Of a DNA stretch of 27,464 nt, positions 1 to 7,768 are shown piece by piece. Below the pieces are notes generated by a model that was not told the DNA's origin, did no database searches, and worked only from the letters and a program-made list of their open reading frames with translations. Origin of the DNA: HGM13006 sp963650135 (GTDB lineage: Bacteria > Bacillota > Clostridia > Oscillospirales > Oscillospiraceae); NCBI GenBank assembly GCA_963650135.1, contig CAVJLG010000042.1, positions 1 through 27,464 of the forward strand, read 5' to 3'. The position numbers were made by a program, and so were the translations under genes. Within the stretch, counting starts at the first letter, position 1. The number at the start of each line of letters is the position of its first letter.

Positions 1-107
1 CCTCTAAATTTCGGGAAGCATCCATGATGGAATGTTAATTGTTCAATTCAATGAAAGTGTCCAGATAACTGGGTACATATCAGCCGCCTCTACGGGGATT
101 CTTCTCA

Positions 108-953
108 TTACTGTTCTTTTTCTACATAGACAATGCCGTACGCACCGGGGCCAATATGCGCGCCGATCACCGGGCCCAGGCCATAAATCCGGCCTTGTAC
201 CGTGTCCTGCATGCCCAAACGGTCCAGCAGCTCCATTACATGCTCCTGGGTTCCGGAGTAAACACCGTAAATCGGATAGTCCGGATCGGCGGGATTTTTC
301 TCCATGAGGCTCTGAATCTCTTTCATCGCCCGCCCAATGCCCATGCACTTTCCGGCCACCTGAACCGAGCCGTCCTTTCCCACTGTAACCACCGGCTTAA
401 TCCGCGCCAGGGTGCCAAGAGAGGCCGCAGCCCGTCCCAGCCGCCCGCCTTTACGGAGATATTCCAGGGTGTCCAGCCCCGCATAGACCCGTACCCGGCT
501 TCGGAGCTGCTCCAATGCCGCAACAATCTGCTGGGCCGTGCATCCCTGATCCCGAAGCTTTGCCCCGTGGAGCACCAGCAGCTTCTGGCACAGGGTTGCC
601 GTGCGGCTGTCCACGATGAATACATTATCGTACTCTCCCAGCCCCTTGACTACTGTTGCGGTCTGATAGGTACCGCTGAGGGCCGAGGCAATGGAGATAT
701 ACACCACCTGATCGCCCTTTTGCCGGGCATCCTCAAACAGCGCTTCAAAGGCCGACGGGGCCGGCTGTGAGGTCTTGGGGAACACCTTTGCCATCTCCAG
801 CATCCGGAAGAAGTCCGCCTTATTAAACTGCTGGTTGGCGCTGTAGATGCGCCCGTCGATGGTCAGCCCCAGCGGGACCAACTCCACCTGATATTGTGAA
901 AACTCCGCCGATTCCAGGTCGGCCCCGGAATCCGTTACAATTCGAATGCTCAT
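108..953 (-). CDS. DegV family fatty-acid-binding protein
   Basis: The 281-residue product opens with the DegV signature MSIRIVTDSGADL and has the usual length for the family (about 280). DegV proteins (FakB group) bind a fatty acid and in Firmicutes present it to the kinase FakA for acyl-phosphate formation; no fakA lies nearby, so the acceptor partner is not shown here. Family features visible are the 'TSQPAPSAFEALF' segment after about residue 60, the 'YISIASALSGTYQTA' segment, and the 'LEYLRKGGRLGRAAA' segment. The ATG at 953 follows AAAGGA at a suitable distance and lies 11 bases after the MarR gene stop, so both are probably co-transcribed. Family assignment is firm; the fatty-acid role is inferred from the family. 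Confidence 0.93.
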   Translation of the reverse strand: MSIRIVTDSGADLESAEFSQYQVELVPLGLTIDGRIYSANQQFNKADFFRMLEMAKVFPKTSQPAPSAFEALFEDARQKGDQVVYISIASALSGTYQTATVVKGLGEYDNVFIVDSRTATLCQKLLVLHGAKLRDQGCTAQQIVAALEQLRSRVRVYAGLDTLEYLRKGGRLGRAAASLGTLARIKPVVTVGKDGSVQVAGKCMGIGRAMKEIQSLMEKNPADPDYPIYGVYSGTQEHVMELLDRLGMQDTVQGRIYGLGPVIGAHIGPGAYGIVYVEKEQ

Positions 954-964
954 ATAATTCCTTT

Positions 965-1417
965 CTATTGCCGCCGCGCCAGCTCTGCCTGAATCATGCC
1001 ATTGATGGCGCTGAGCTGTTCGGTCAATTCCCGGGCCTTTTCCTCGCCCATGGTTTTTACCACCGTGTCAATCAGCGCTCTGCTCTGCTGGTGGCTTGCG
1101 TGATAGGCTTCCTCTCCTGCCGGGGTCAGATGCAGGTGAATCTGCCGCCGGTCTATGCTGCTTCTCTCCCGGTGGAGATACCCCTGCTTTTCCAATGAAC
1201 TTAGCAGCAGGTTCATCTGACTTTTTCGCATATTGGTCTTTTCGCAAAGCTCCGTTGCGGTCATGGGATGTGCCGGGTCCTGCTGCTGACGATAGAGCAG
1301 CAAATTGGACACCACCGCCTCGTTAAACGTCATCCCGCTGACCATGCGCCGGTTCCAAATCATCGCCGCCAGCTCCAGCCACGCCCGAAGCAATGCCTCG
1401 CCGGTATCCATTTCCAT
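965..1417 (-). CDS. MarR family transcriptional regulator
   Basis: A 150-residue protein with the MarR winged helix-turn-helix: a recognition region near residues 52-72 (TATELCEKTNMRKSQMNLLLSS) is followed by the wing RERSSIDRRQIHLHLTPAG at about 83-101, with helical ends for dimerisation. MarR proteins usually repress their own operon and release DNA on binding a small ligand; the ligand here is unknown. The open frame extends to 1540, but the promoter -10 lies at 1457-1462 inside that extension, and GGAGGG sits just upstream of the ATG at 1417, so 1417 is chosen. It heads the operon with the DegV gene, suggesting control of a lipid- or membrane-related response. Confidence 0.9.
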   Translation of the reverse strand: MEMDTGEALLRAWLELAAMIWNRRMVSGMTFNEAVVSNLLLYRQQQDPAHPMTATELCEKTNMRKSQMNLLLSSLEKQGYLHRERSSIDRRQIHLHLTPAGEEAYHASHQQSRALIDTVVKTMGEEKARELTEQLSAINGMIQAELARRQ

Positions 1418-1434
1418 GATACGCCCTCCATTTA

Positions 1435-1485
1435 GTTCACAAATTGAACGAACGACATCATACTCCATTTCTGCGCATTTGTCAA
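1435..1485 (-). promoter_or_regulatory. marR-degV promoter with MarR-type operator
   Basis: On the minus strand TTGACA (1485-1480) is followed after 17 bases by TATGAT (1462-1457), a near-consensus sigma-A promoter. Transcription would start near 1450. The inverted repeat GTTCA-5-TGAAC (1435-1449) covers the start point, so a bound MarR dimer would block initiation. Autoregulation is inferred from position and family habit. Confidence 0.75.
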
Positions 1486-1530
1486 GAAAAACAGAAAAAC
1501 CGGGCAGTCCCTGCGTTGGGAACTGCCCGG
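1484..1530 (-). terminator. galKT rho-independent terminator
   Basis: A stem of about 13 pairs (CCGGGCAGT.. with ..ACTGCCCGG, 1500-1530) is followed on the minus strand by a T-rich run (1499-1484). It lies 12 bases after the galT stop and separates the galactose genes from the marR promoter, whose -35 box directly adjoins the T-run. Confidence 0.9.
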
Positions 1531-1542
1531 TAAAAGCCATAT

Positions 1543-3045
1543 TTACTTCTGATTCACGGCATCCACAAACCGCAGGAACGCCTGTTTTCCTTCGGGCGTG
1601 CGGCGATAAACCCCTGCATCCTCCAGCACCTGGGCAAACACCCGGCCGGTTTCCTGCATGAGGAGATTCAGGGTGTTGTCCTGGGTGAAGGTATACTTCT
1701 TTTTCAGTTCATCCACCCAATCTGCATGCTTTTCCAGCACCGGATCAGCCCGGAGATCATCGCCGTTCAAAATTGCGTCCCGCAGTCCGTACAGCTCGCC
1801 CTTTAACCGGCTGGGCAGCACCGCCAGACCCATAACCTCAATGAGGCCGATGTTCTCTTTTTTGATGTGGTGCTTGTCGCTGTGGGGGTGGAAGTAGCCC
1901 AGGGGATGCTCCGACGTGGTGATGTTGTTCCGCAGCACCAGGTCCAGCTCATAGTCCGCGCCTCGGCGGCGTGCAATGGGCGTGATGGTGTTGTGAGGCG
2001 TTCCGTCCGTCTCTGCAAAGATAAACGCCGCCTCGTCGGTATAGCCACGCCAGGTGGTGAGAATCCGGTCCGCCAAGTCGCACAGCCGCTCCGGGTTCGC
2101 CGCCCGCAGCCGAATCACGCTCATGGGCCAGCGGACAATGCCCGCCGTCACATCTGCATACCCCTGGAACGCCAAGGGGGTTTCCACCTCGGCCCGCTCC
2201 ATGGCAAACTCATACCGTCCGCCCTGGAAGTGCTCATGGCTGAGAATCGAGCCGCCTACAATGGGCAAATCCGCATTGCTGCCCACAAAATAGTGGGGCA
2301 TTACGGTGACAAAATCCAGCAGCTTCCGGAATGCGCTCCGGTTAATGGCCATGGGCACATGCTGCCGGTTGAACACAATGCAGTGCTCATTGTAGTATAC
2401 ATAGGGGGAATACTGGAAGCACCAATCCTCCCCTGCCACCGTCAGCGGAATCACCCGATGATTCTGCCGGGCAGGATGGTTCATTCTGCCCCGATAGCCC
2501 TCGTTCTCCGGGCATAGCTGGCATTTGGGATAGCCGCTCTGGGGTGCAGATTTCGCTGCCGCAATGGCCCGGGGATCTTTTTCCGGCTTGGAGAGATTGA
2601 TGGTAATATCCAGGGTGCCGTAATCACTCTCATATTTCCACCGCATGTCCTTTTTGATGCGGTAGCGGCGGATATAGTCGGTATCCTGGCTGAGCCGATA
2701 ATAGTAGTCTGTAGCTGCTTCGGGGCTCTGCTCATAAGCCCGACGGAACTTCTCCCGCACCTCATGGGGCATGGGGGTGACAATGCCCATCAGCTTGGTA
2801 TCAAACAGGTCCCGTGCGGTGATATTATCCTCCAGCAGGCCCTTCTCTACCGCGGCATCCACTAGGGTGCCAAGGATCGTCTCCAGGTCATCGGAGAATG
2901 CCTCATCGGTGGGGGCATAGCTGTCTTCGTCCATTGCCGCCAGCAGGCAGTTGGTGAGATACACCCGGTCATCCTCCTGACAAAGCGCCTGGGCTATGGC
3001 ATAGTCAACCAGTGCACGAATAGCATTGCTGATGGTTCCGTTCAT
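1543..3045 (-). CDS. galT: UTP-hexose-1-phosphate uridylyltransferase, class II
   Basis: A 500-residue GalT of the long Firmicutes class II type, which transfers UMP between UDP-glucose and galactose-1-phosphate in the Leloir pathway. The active-site H-x-H-x-Q triad is seen as SHEHFQGG (His270, His272, Gln274). A Cys pair, KCQLCPENEGY, near 175-183 may bind metal. The C-terminal segment carries GYFHPHSDKHHIKKENIG, typical of this class. The frame is open to 3231, but that extension lies entirely over galK; the ATG at 3045 has GGAGGTGA in front and overlaps the galK stop as ATGA, so translation is probably coupled. No galE or permease gene is adjacent. Confidence 0.95.
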   Translation of the reverse strand: MNGTISNAIRALVDYAIAQALCQEDDRVYLTNCLLAAMDEDSYAPTDEAFSDDLETILGTLVDAAVEKGLLEDNITARDLFDTKLMGIVTPMPHEVREKFRRAYEQSPEAATDYYYRLSQDTDYIRRYRIKKDMRWKYESDYGTLDITINLSKPEKDPRAIAAAKSAPQSGYPKCQLCPENEGYRGRMNHPARQNHRVIPLTVAGEDWCFQYSPYVYYNEHCIVFNRQHVPMAINRSAFRKLLDFVTVMPHYFVGSNADLPIVGGSILSHEHFQGGRYEFAMERAEVETPLAFQGYADVTAGIVRWPMSVIRLRAANPERLCDLADRILTTWRGYTDEAAFIFAETDGTPHNTITPIARRRGADYELDLVLRNNITTSEHPLGYFHPHSDKHHIKKENIGLIEVMGLAVLPSRLKGELYGLRDAILNGDDLRADPVLEKHADWVDELKKKYTFTQDNTLNLLMQETGRVFAQVLEDAGVYRRTPEGKQAFLRFVDAVNQK

Positions 3046-4253
3046 ACCGTCACCTCCGCACCGCCCTGGGGCCGAATGGACAGCACATGGCAAGCCCCGG
3101 CCCCCAGCACGCTGTCGATGCCCGCCCGGAATGTTTCCAGCTTTTCCTCTGGTACAAACGCCTGGCAGGTTCCCGCAAAGCCGCCGCCGTGAACCCGATA
3201 GGCCCCGGTTCCGTCCAAAAGATGCTCGCACAGCGCCAGCGTAATGGCCATGTCCTGCTGCTTCACTGCTCCCGCCGGAGATACATTCTGGAGATACATA
3301 TAAGAGGAATCGCCGGACTGCCGAATGATTTGCAGGAAGCGTTCAAAATCTCCCTGCCGCAGCGCCTGGCACGCTTGGGGCACCCGGCGATTCTCCTGAT
3401 AATAATGGTAAGCCCGCAGCACCGCCCGATCGCCAAATTTCTGCCGCAGTGCCGCAATATTCCCATAAAAGTCTGCTTCCGGCACCTGAGACAGCACTTC
3501 TTTTCCGAAATACCCGGCAATCTCTTTCATTTCCACAGGAATTGCCGCATATTCGTCGGTTAAATCCGCATGGCTGGCCCGGCTGTCAATGATGCACAGG
3601 GCATAGCCGGTGGATGAAAAATCAAAGTCCAGAGGTGTGACCACCGGATGCTCCACATCGCCGAAATCAATCTCCACCAAATTGCCCACTGAGGACGCCA
3701 TCTGGTCCATCAATCCGCTGGGCTTTCCGAAAAATACGTTCTCCGCATACTGGGCAATCTGCGCAATCTCCGGGGCAGATACCGTACCATTGCAGAACAT
3801 CCCGTTCAGTACGGTTCCCAACAGCACCTCAAAGGCCGCCGAAGAGCTCAGCCCCGATCCCGGCAGCACCTGGGAGGTTACATAGACGTCAAGGCCACGA
3901 ATCTCATGGCCCAGCTGGCAGAATCTTGCCGCCACACCGCGCACCAGCGCCGCCGTGGTGTTTTCCTCCTGCTTCTGGGGCTCCAGCTCCGAAAGGTCTA
4001 CCTGATACAGGGGATAGCCCTCGGACTGTACCCGAATCACATTGGTGCCGTTTTCCGCAACCGCAGCCAGTGCATCCAGGTTGACCGCAGCCGCCAATAC
4101 GCAGCCCCGCTGATGGTCTGTATGATTGCCGCAGATTTCCGTCCGTCCGGGCGCTGAGAAAAACCGCGCCGGAGCCTGGGAAAATACCCCCCGGAAGCCC
4201 CGCTTCATCGCCTCCAGCCGGGATGTATCTATTTCTTTTAACATGGTTTGCAT
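3042..4253 (-). CDS. galK: Galactokinase
   Basis: A 403-residue GHMP kinase that phosphorylates galactose at C1 with ATP. The galactokinase signature appears as GRTEICGNHTDHQRG (about 36-50), the GHMP ATP loop as PGSGLSSSAAF (131-141), the catalytic Asp in LMDQMAS (Asp183), and the glycine-rich C-terminal motif as VHGGGFAGTC. The signature is the divergent 'E-I-C-G-N-H-T-D-H' form seen in Clostridia in place of 'N-L-I-G-E-H-T-D-Y'. GGAGG lies 10 bases before the ATG at 4253; a second in-frame ATG at 4244 is possible. First gene of a galK-galT operon. Confidence 0.96.
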   Translation of the reverse strand: MQTMLKEIDTSRLEAMKRGFRGVFSQAPARFFSAPGRTEICGNHTDHQRGCVLAAAVNLDALAAVAENGTNVIRVQSEGYPLYQVDLSELEPQKQEENTTAALVRGVAARFCQLGHEIRGLDVYVTSQVLPGSGLSSSAAFEVLLGTVLNGMFCNGTVSAPEIAQIAQYAENVFFGKPSGLMDQMASSVGNLVEIDFGDVEHPVVTPLDFDFSSTGYALCIIDSRASHADLTDEYAAIPVEMKEIAGYFGKEVLSQVPEADFYGNIAALRQKFGDRAVLRAYHYYQENRRVPQACQALRQGDFERFLQIIRQSGDSSYMYLQNVSPAGAVKQQDMAITLALCEHLLDGTGAYRVHGGGFAGTCQAFVPEEKLETFRAGIDSVLGAGACHVLSIRPQGGAEVTV

Positions 4254-4294
4254 GGATTACATTCCTCCATTGCCTCGTGATGATTTCTACGCAT

Positions 4295-4323
4295 ACAATA
4301 CACTGTTTTCTAGAAAAATGGAA
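4295..4323 (-). promoter_or_regulatory. Possible galK promoter with palindrome in the spacer
   Basis: On the minus strand TTCCAT (4323-4318), 17 bases, then TATTGT (4300-4295) is a weak sigma-A match. The spacer holds a perfect 12-base palindrome, TTTTCTAGAAAA (4306-4317), a plausible repressor site. No regulator gene adjoins. Low confidence because both boxes are degenerate. Confidence 0.35.
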
Positions 4324-4409
4324 GGGGCAAAATGTCCGAACTCCTTTTTTCGTCTATTTTCGTATAGAATTCGTATGCAAATTGTGTTTTTGAAACTTCA
4401 TTGTGCTTT

Positions 4410-4740
4410 TTGAGAATTGCGCAAACGTCTCAAATCCCGTATGCTGAGGTCAGGAGAAAATTGAAAGGCAATACTGCATAAATTGGCGGCGAGGATTCGG
4501 CCTAAGATTTTACGTCGGAAAAAGGCAGTTTTTCGCAGGCATACTTTGTGTATGTCAAGAAAAAATAACGCATTTCCGGCGAAAAAGATTTCTGGGGTCC
4601 CCGCCAAAGCCCAGCGTAAGCGGGTTTGGTGGGGAGAGGAGGCGTAGCGTAGCGACTGAGCTTTTGCCCAAAAAGGCAAAACGAAGGATGCGCAGCTTAC
4701 GACGACGAAGCCCGACGACACATTTGTGCGGTGTCGCCTC
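4410..4740. repeat. Hairpin-rich intergenic element, probably a dispersed palindromic repeat
   Basis: This stretch has no credible gene but four or more hairpins in series: a long imperfect one (arms 4504-4521 and 4573-4591) enclosing CATAC/GTATG; a GC-rich one (4599-4612 with 4622-4634, CCCCGCCAAA pairing TTTGGTGGGG); TTTTGCC-6-GGCAAAA (4662-4681); and CGACAC-9-GTGTCG (4716-4736). Both strands have short Arg-rich open frames through it that look like translated repeat. The composition differs from the flanking genes and resembles repeated intergenic elements that I recall from Oscillospiraceae genomes (memory, not a search). It ends right at the ribosome binding site of the next gene. No second copy is in this window. 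The rest of 4254-4759 holds only the possible galK promoter and a lone TATAGAAT (4363-4370). Confidence 0.55.
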
Positions 4741-4759
4741 AAACAAGGAGGTTTCTCAA

Positions 4760-6463
4760 ATGAAAAAGAAATTGGTTTCCCTGCTCATAGCACTGACCAT
4801 GCTGACGGCACTGTTTGCCGGCTGCGGAACCACCGGCTCCTCTGACCAAGGAGCTGCTGCACCCTCGTCTCAGCTGCAGGAAGTATCCGATGCGGCCCCC
4901 ACCCAGGCGCCCGCATCCAAACCGGTATCTGTGCCGGAAGCCGACTCCGCTCCGGAAGCATCCACTGCCGAAACGCTGTCGGATCGCCCCGAAGTCACCT
5001 ATCCCCTGGTAGAAGAGCAGGCCACGCTGACCTATTGGCAGGCATGGCCCCCGTTCCTGTCGGAGATTTCCGAGCCCTCGGATGCTGCCATGTTTGAAAA
5101 GCTGGCAGAGGCCACCGGCGTTAAGCTGGAAATTACCGCCGTCAGCACCGAAACCGCATCCGATGACTTTATGCTCCGCTGCGCCTCCGGCGACCTGACC
5201 GATATGGTGCAGAACGCTGCCACGCAGTACACCGGCGGCGGTGCAAAGGCCATTGAGGACGATGTGATTATGGATCTGCTGCCGCTGATCGATGAATACA
5301 GCGTCAACTACTATAACATCATCTACTCTGACCCCAATATCTATAAGAATCTGGTAAACGACGAGGGTCAGGTTCCCTCCCTCATCGGCATGTACACGGA
5401 TTATTACTACACCGACCAGGGCTTCTGGATTCGTCAGGACATTCTGGACAAAACCGGTCTGGAAATTCCCAAGACCGTCTCCGAGCTGGACGCCGTGCTG
5501 GACGCCTTCAAGAAGCTTGGCCTCACCGACGCTCTGATGGTGCTCTCCGAGGGCAAGTGCGACATGCTGGAAACCGCATACGGCGCCGTGGATCGGCTGG
5601 TAGACGGCAAGATTCAGCCCGCCGCCCTCACCGACAATTATAAGGAATACCTGAAAAAGCTCCATGAATACTACGAAAAGGGCTATATCAGCGTGGACTT
5701 TGTTACTTATAATGAGTCCGATACCAAGCCCCCGCAGGATGTTGTCTATAACGACATGACCGGCATCTTCAAGGAAGACGTTGCCGCCATCGCCGGTTAT
5801 CTCAGCAGCTCCAACACCCCCGGCTTTGACCTTCAGCCCATGGGCCAGATTCGCCTCAATGAGGGCGACCGTCTGGACACCGGCTTCATCGGCGTAAAGG
5901 CAGCGGATAAATATTCCCTGTCCATTTCCACCCAGTGTTCCGATCCCAAGCTGGCCATTCAGTATATGGATTACCTGTTCTCCGAGGAAGGTCATATGCT
6001 GGCCAACTACGGCATCGAGGGCCAGACCTATACCATCGAAAACAGCGAGCCCCAGTTCACCGATCTGATTCTCAACAATCCCCAGGGCTTTGACTGGCAG
6101 CTGTGCCAGAGCCTGTACATCAACCCCGGCTTCCCCTGCCTCACCGACCTTTCCGTTCAGGAAATGACCTATACCGAGGCCCAGAAGGCCGCCGTTCCCA
6201 CTTGGGTTGACGCTTACGACAGCGCCGACGAGACAATGCCCAACGAGCGCTGGCTCAGCTTCACTACGGAGGAATCTCAGCATAAGGCCGACCTGCAGAA
6301 CGACATCGAAACCTATCAGACCGAGATGCGTCTGAAGTTCATCACCGGTCAGCTGGACATCGATGCAGAGTGGGATAACTACTGCACCGCACTGGAGGGC
6401 ATGGGCATCCACACCATGGAGGAAATTACCCAGGCCGCAGTAGACCGCTATATGGCAAAATAA
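4760..6463 (+). CDS. Extracellular solute-binding lipoprotein (carbohydrate-type family 1)
   Basis: A 567-residue lipoprotein: lysine-rich start, hydrophobic helix, and lipobox LFAGC with lipidated Cys22, then a Pro/Ala/Ser/Glu linker to about residue 75. The mature part begins with VTYPLVEEQATLTYWQAWPP and has the layout of family 1 solute-binding proteins, as in LplA-like oligosaccharide binders: 'GDLTDMV', 'DEGQVPSLIGM' and 'FWIRQDILDKTGLEIPKT' segments. It would capture a sugar or glycan outside the membrane. No permease or ATPase follows, so it is an orphan and must use a transporter encoded elsewhere. The ATG at 4760 follows AAGGAGG (4745-4751); the longer open frame from 4664 runs through the repeat and is rejected. 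Substrate unknown. Confidence 0.87.
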   Translation: MKKKLVSLLIALTMLTALFAGCGTTGSSDQGAAAPSSQLQEVSDAAPTQAPASKPVSVPEADSAPEASTAETLSDRPEVTYPLVEEQATLTYWQAWPPFLSEISEPSDAAMFEKLAEATGVKLEITAVSTETASDDFMLRCASGDLTDMVQNAATQYTGGGAKAIEDDVIMDLLPLIDEYSVNYYNIIYSDPNIYKNLVNDEGQVPSLIGMYTDYYYTDQGFWIRQDILDKTGLEIPKTVSELDAVLDAFKKLGLTDALMVLSEGKCDMLETAYGAVDRLVDGKIQPAALTDNYKEYLKKLHEYYEKGYISVDFVTYNESDTKPPQDVVYNDMTGIFKEDVAAIAGYLSSSNTPGFDLQPMGQIRLNEGDRLDTGFIGVKAADKYSLSISTQCSDPKLAIQYMDYLFSEEGHMLANYGIEGQTYTIENSEPQFTDLILNNPQGFDWQLCQSLYINPGFPCLTDLSVQEMTYTEAQKAAVPTWVDAYDSADETMPNERWLSFTTEESQHKADLQNDIETYQTEMRLKFITGQLDIDAEWDNYCTALEGMGIHTMEEITQAAVDRYMAK

Positions 6464-6483
6464 CGGCTTCTCCTTCTATGATC

Positions 6484-6516
6484 GTAACCGGCAGGGTGTA
6501 ACGCTCTGCCGGTTAC
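6484..6516 (+). terminator. Hairpin after solute-binding lipoprotein
   Basis: A perfect 11-base inverted repeat, GTAACCGGCAG (6484-6494) and CTGCCGGTTAC (6506-6516), lies 20 bases after the stop. The T-run is weak (atcgttta), so termination may be partial. Confidence 0.65.
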
Positions 6517-6565
6517 ATCGTTTAGTTGTAAAGGCATTTACCTATGGAATTCATAATCTGCATCA

Positions 6566-6606
6566 TATCTTATAATTGGACATTCCGCTCAAATCCTGAT
6601 AAGATA
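6566..6606 (+). promoter_or_regulatory. modA promoter region with spaced inverted repeat
   Basis: Two overlapping options exist: TATAAT at 6571-6576 with no good -35, or TTGGAC (6576-6581), 18 bases, TAAGAT (6600-6605). Each -10 lies in one arm of a perfect 8-base inverted repeat, TATCTTAT (6566-6573) and ATAAGATA (6599-6606), whose centres are 33 bases apart, about three helical turns. This could be a regulator site. It does not look like the Escherichia coli ModE box, and no regulator gene adjoins. Confidence 0.45.
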
Positions 6607-6638
6607 AGTCGAAACAAATTTTAATGGAGGAATGTTCT

Positions 6639-7637
6639 GTGAAAAGATCGATTCTCGCTCTGGCTCTGTCCCTGAGCATGGTACTGGGTCTGTGCGCATG
6701 CGGCAACAGCGATGCTTCTTCTGCATCTTCCGCACCCGCCGAGACCGCTGCTGAAACCGCAACTGCTGCTCCTTCTCAGGAGCCTACTGCTCCCGCCGCC
6801 GACGAGGCTTCCGTTGCCGAAGAGGCTACCGAGGCATCCGCTGAGGAAGAGTCTGCTCCCGCTGAGCAGCTGGCTGAAACCACCGTTTATATCGACATCG
6901 CCGCTTCTCTGGAGGCTGTGTTCACCGACGTGATCATCCCCGCCTACAAAGAGGTTCAGCCCAACGTCACCATCGAGTACAACACCGGTTCTTCCGGCAA
7001 GCTGCTCTCCGGCATCGAAGAGGCCAACGGCATCGGCCATGACCTGTTCTTCTCCGCCGGCAAGGCTCAGGTTACTACCCTGAACGAGACGGACGGCCTG
7101 GTTGTGGACGATTCCATCGTCAACCTGCTGGCCAACGAGCTGTGCCTGGTAAAGGGCAACGACACCGAGACCGAGGTTACCGGCTGGGATACCCTGGATA
7201 AGGCAAAGTCCATGGCTCTGTGCGGCGGCAGCGTTCCCGTTGGTAAGTACAGCCGTATCGCTCTGATTGCGCTGGGCGTACTGCCTGAGAACGACGATCC
7301 CGCTTCCATCACCACCGAGGAGATTTCCACCGCTCTGGGCGGCATCGAGATCGACGAGGCTGACGACGTTGAGGTTGCTGCTTCCAAGGCTGCCGAGGGC
7401 TCCGTTGATGTGGCTACCATCTACTACTCCGACTACTACAACCATCAGGACGACCTGACCATCATCGCACAGGACGACGGCACCCTCACCGGTGCAATCA
7501 CCTATCCTGTTTGCCTGGTCAAGAACCCTGAGGCTGACGAGGCAGAGAGTGCCGCTGCTGCCGACTTCCTGGAGTTCCTCCAGACCGAGCAGTGCCTGAA
7601 GGCTTACGAGGAGTACTGCTTCATCGTAAACAAGTAA
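6639..7637 (+). CDS. modA: Molybdate-type ABC transporter substrate-binding lipoprotein
   Basis: A 332-residue lipoprotein with signal helix and lipobox LCAC, an Ala/Glu/Ser linker to about residue 75, then a ModA domain: TTVYIDIAASLEAVF, the oxyanion-contact segment EYNTGSSGKLLSGIE, and DLFFSAG, matching the Ser-rich loops with which ModA binds molybdate or tungstate. It delivers the oxyanion to the ModBC proteins encoded downstream. The frame is open from an ATG at 6624, but GGAGG (6626-6630) lies inside that extension and is ideally placed for the GTG at 6639, which is chosen. Molybdate versus tungstate cannot be settled from sequence. Gene order modA-modB-modC makes the assignment strong. 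Confidence 0.92.
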   Translation: MKRSILALALSLSMVLGLCACGNSDASSASSAPAETAAETATAAPSQEPTAPAADEASVAEEATEASAEEESAPAEQLAETTVYIDIAASLEAVFTDVIIPAYKEVQPNVTIEYNTGSSGKLLSGIEEANGIGHDLFFSAGKAQVTTLNETDGLVVDDSIVNLLANELCLVKGNDTETEVTGWDTLDKAKSMALCGGSVPVGKYSRIALIALGVLPENDDPASITTEEISTALGGIEIDEADDVEVAASKAAEGSVDVATIYYSDYYNHQDDLTIIAQDDGTLTGAITYPVCLVKNPEADEAESAAAADFLEFLQTEQCLKAYEEYCFIVNK

Positions 7638-7646
7638 TGATTGCAG

Positions 7647-7689
7647 CCGGGGCAGGCATTTCCAGTTGGAGTGCCCGCCCCGGTTTTTT
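7647..7689 (+). terminator. Terminator-like hairpin between modA and modB
   Basis: CCGGGGCAGGCA (7647-7658) pairs with TGCCCGCCCCGG (7672-7683) with one mismatch, followed by TTTTTT (7684-7689). It is a good intrinsic terminator placed inside the transporter operon, so it probably lowers modBC expression relative to modA, or modBC has its own promoter. Confidence 0.88.
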
Positions 7690-7698
7690 CTTTCTATC

Positions 7699-7727
7699 TT
7701 GCAGGCAGCGCCCATCTGTGATAAATT
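7699..7727 (+). promoter_or_regulatory. Possible modBC promoter
   Basis: TTGCAG (7699-7704), 17 bases, TAAATT (7722-7727). A weak sigma-A match, but well placed just after the intra-operon terminator and 42 bases before the modB start. Confidence 0.35.
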
Positions 7728-7768
7728 AAAAATAGACAGCCATGGCGCTGTCCGAAGGAGGTTTTTCT

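Noticed and set aside
3046..3231. Upstream extension of galT
   Set aside because: It lies wholly inside galK in another frame; the ATG at 3045 has GGAGG and a typical stop-start overlap.
4664..4759. In-frame N-terminal extension of the lipoprotein gene
   Set aside because: It encodes an Arg-rich peptide from the hairpin repeat; the ATG at 4760 has the AAGGAGG site and opens a proper lipoprotein signal.
6517..6638. Molybdenum cofactor riboswitch before modA
   Set aside because: Only about 120 bases with one spaced inverted repeat; no multi-stem structure of that riboswitch class was recognised.
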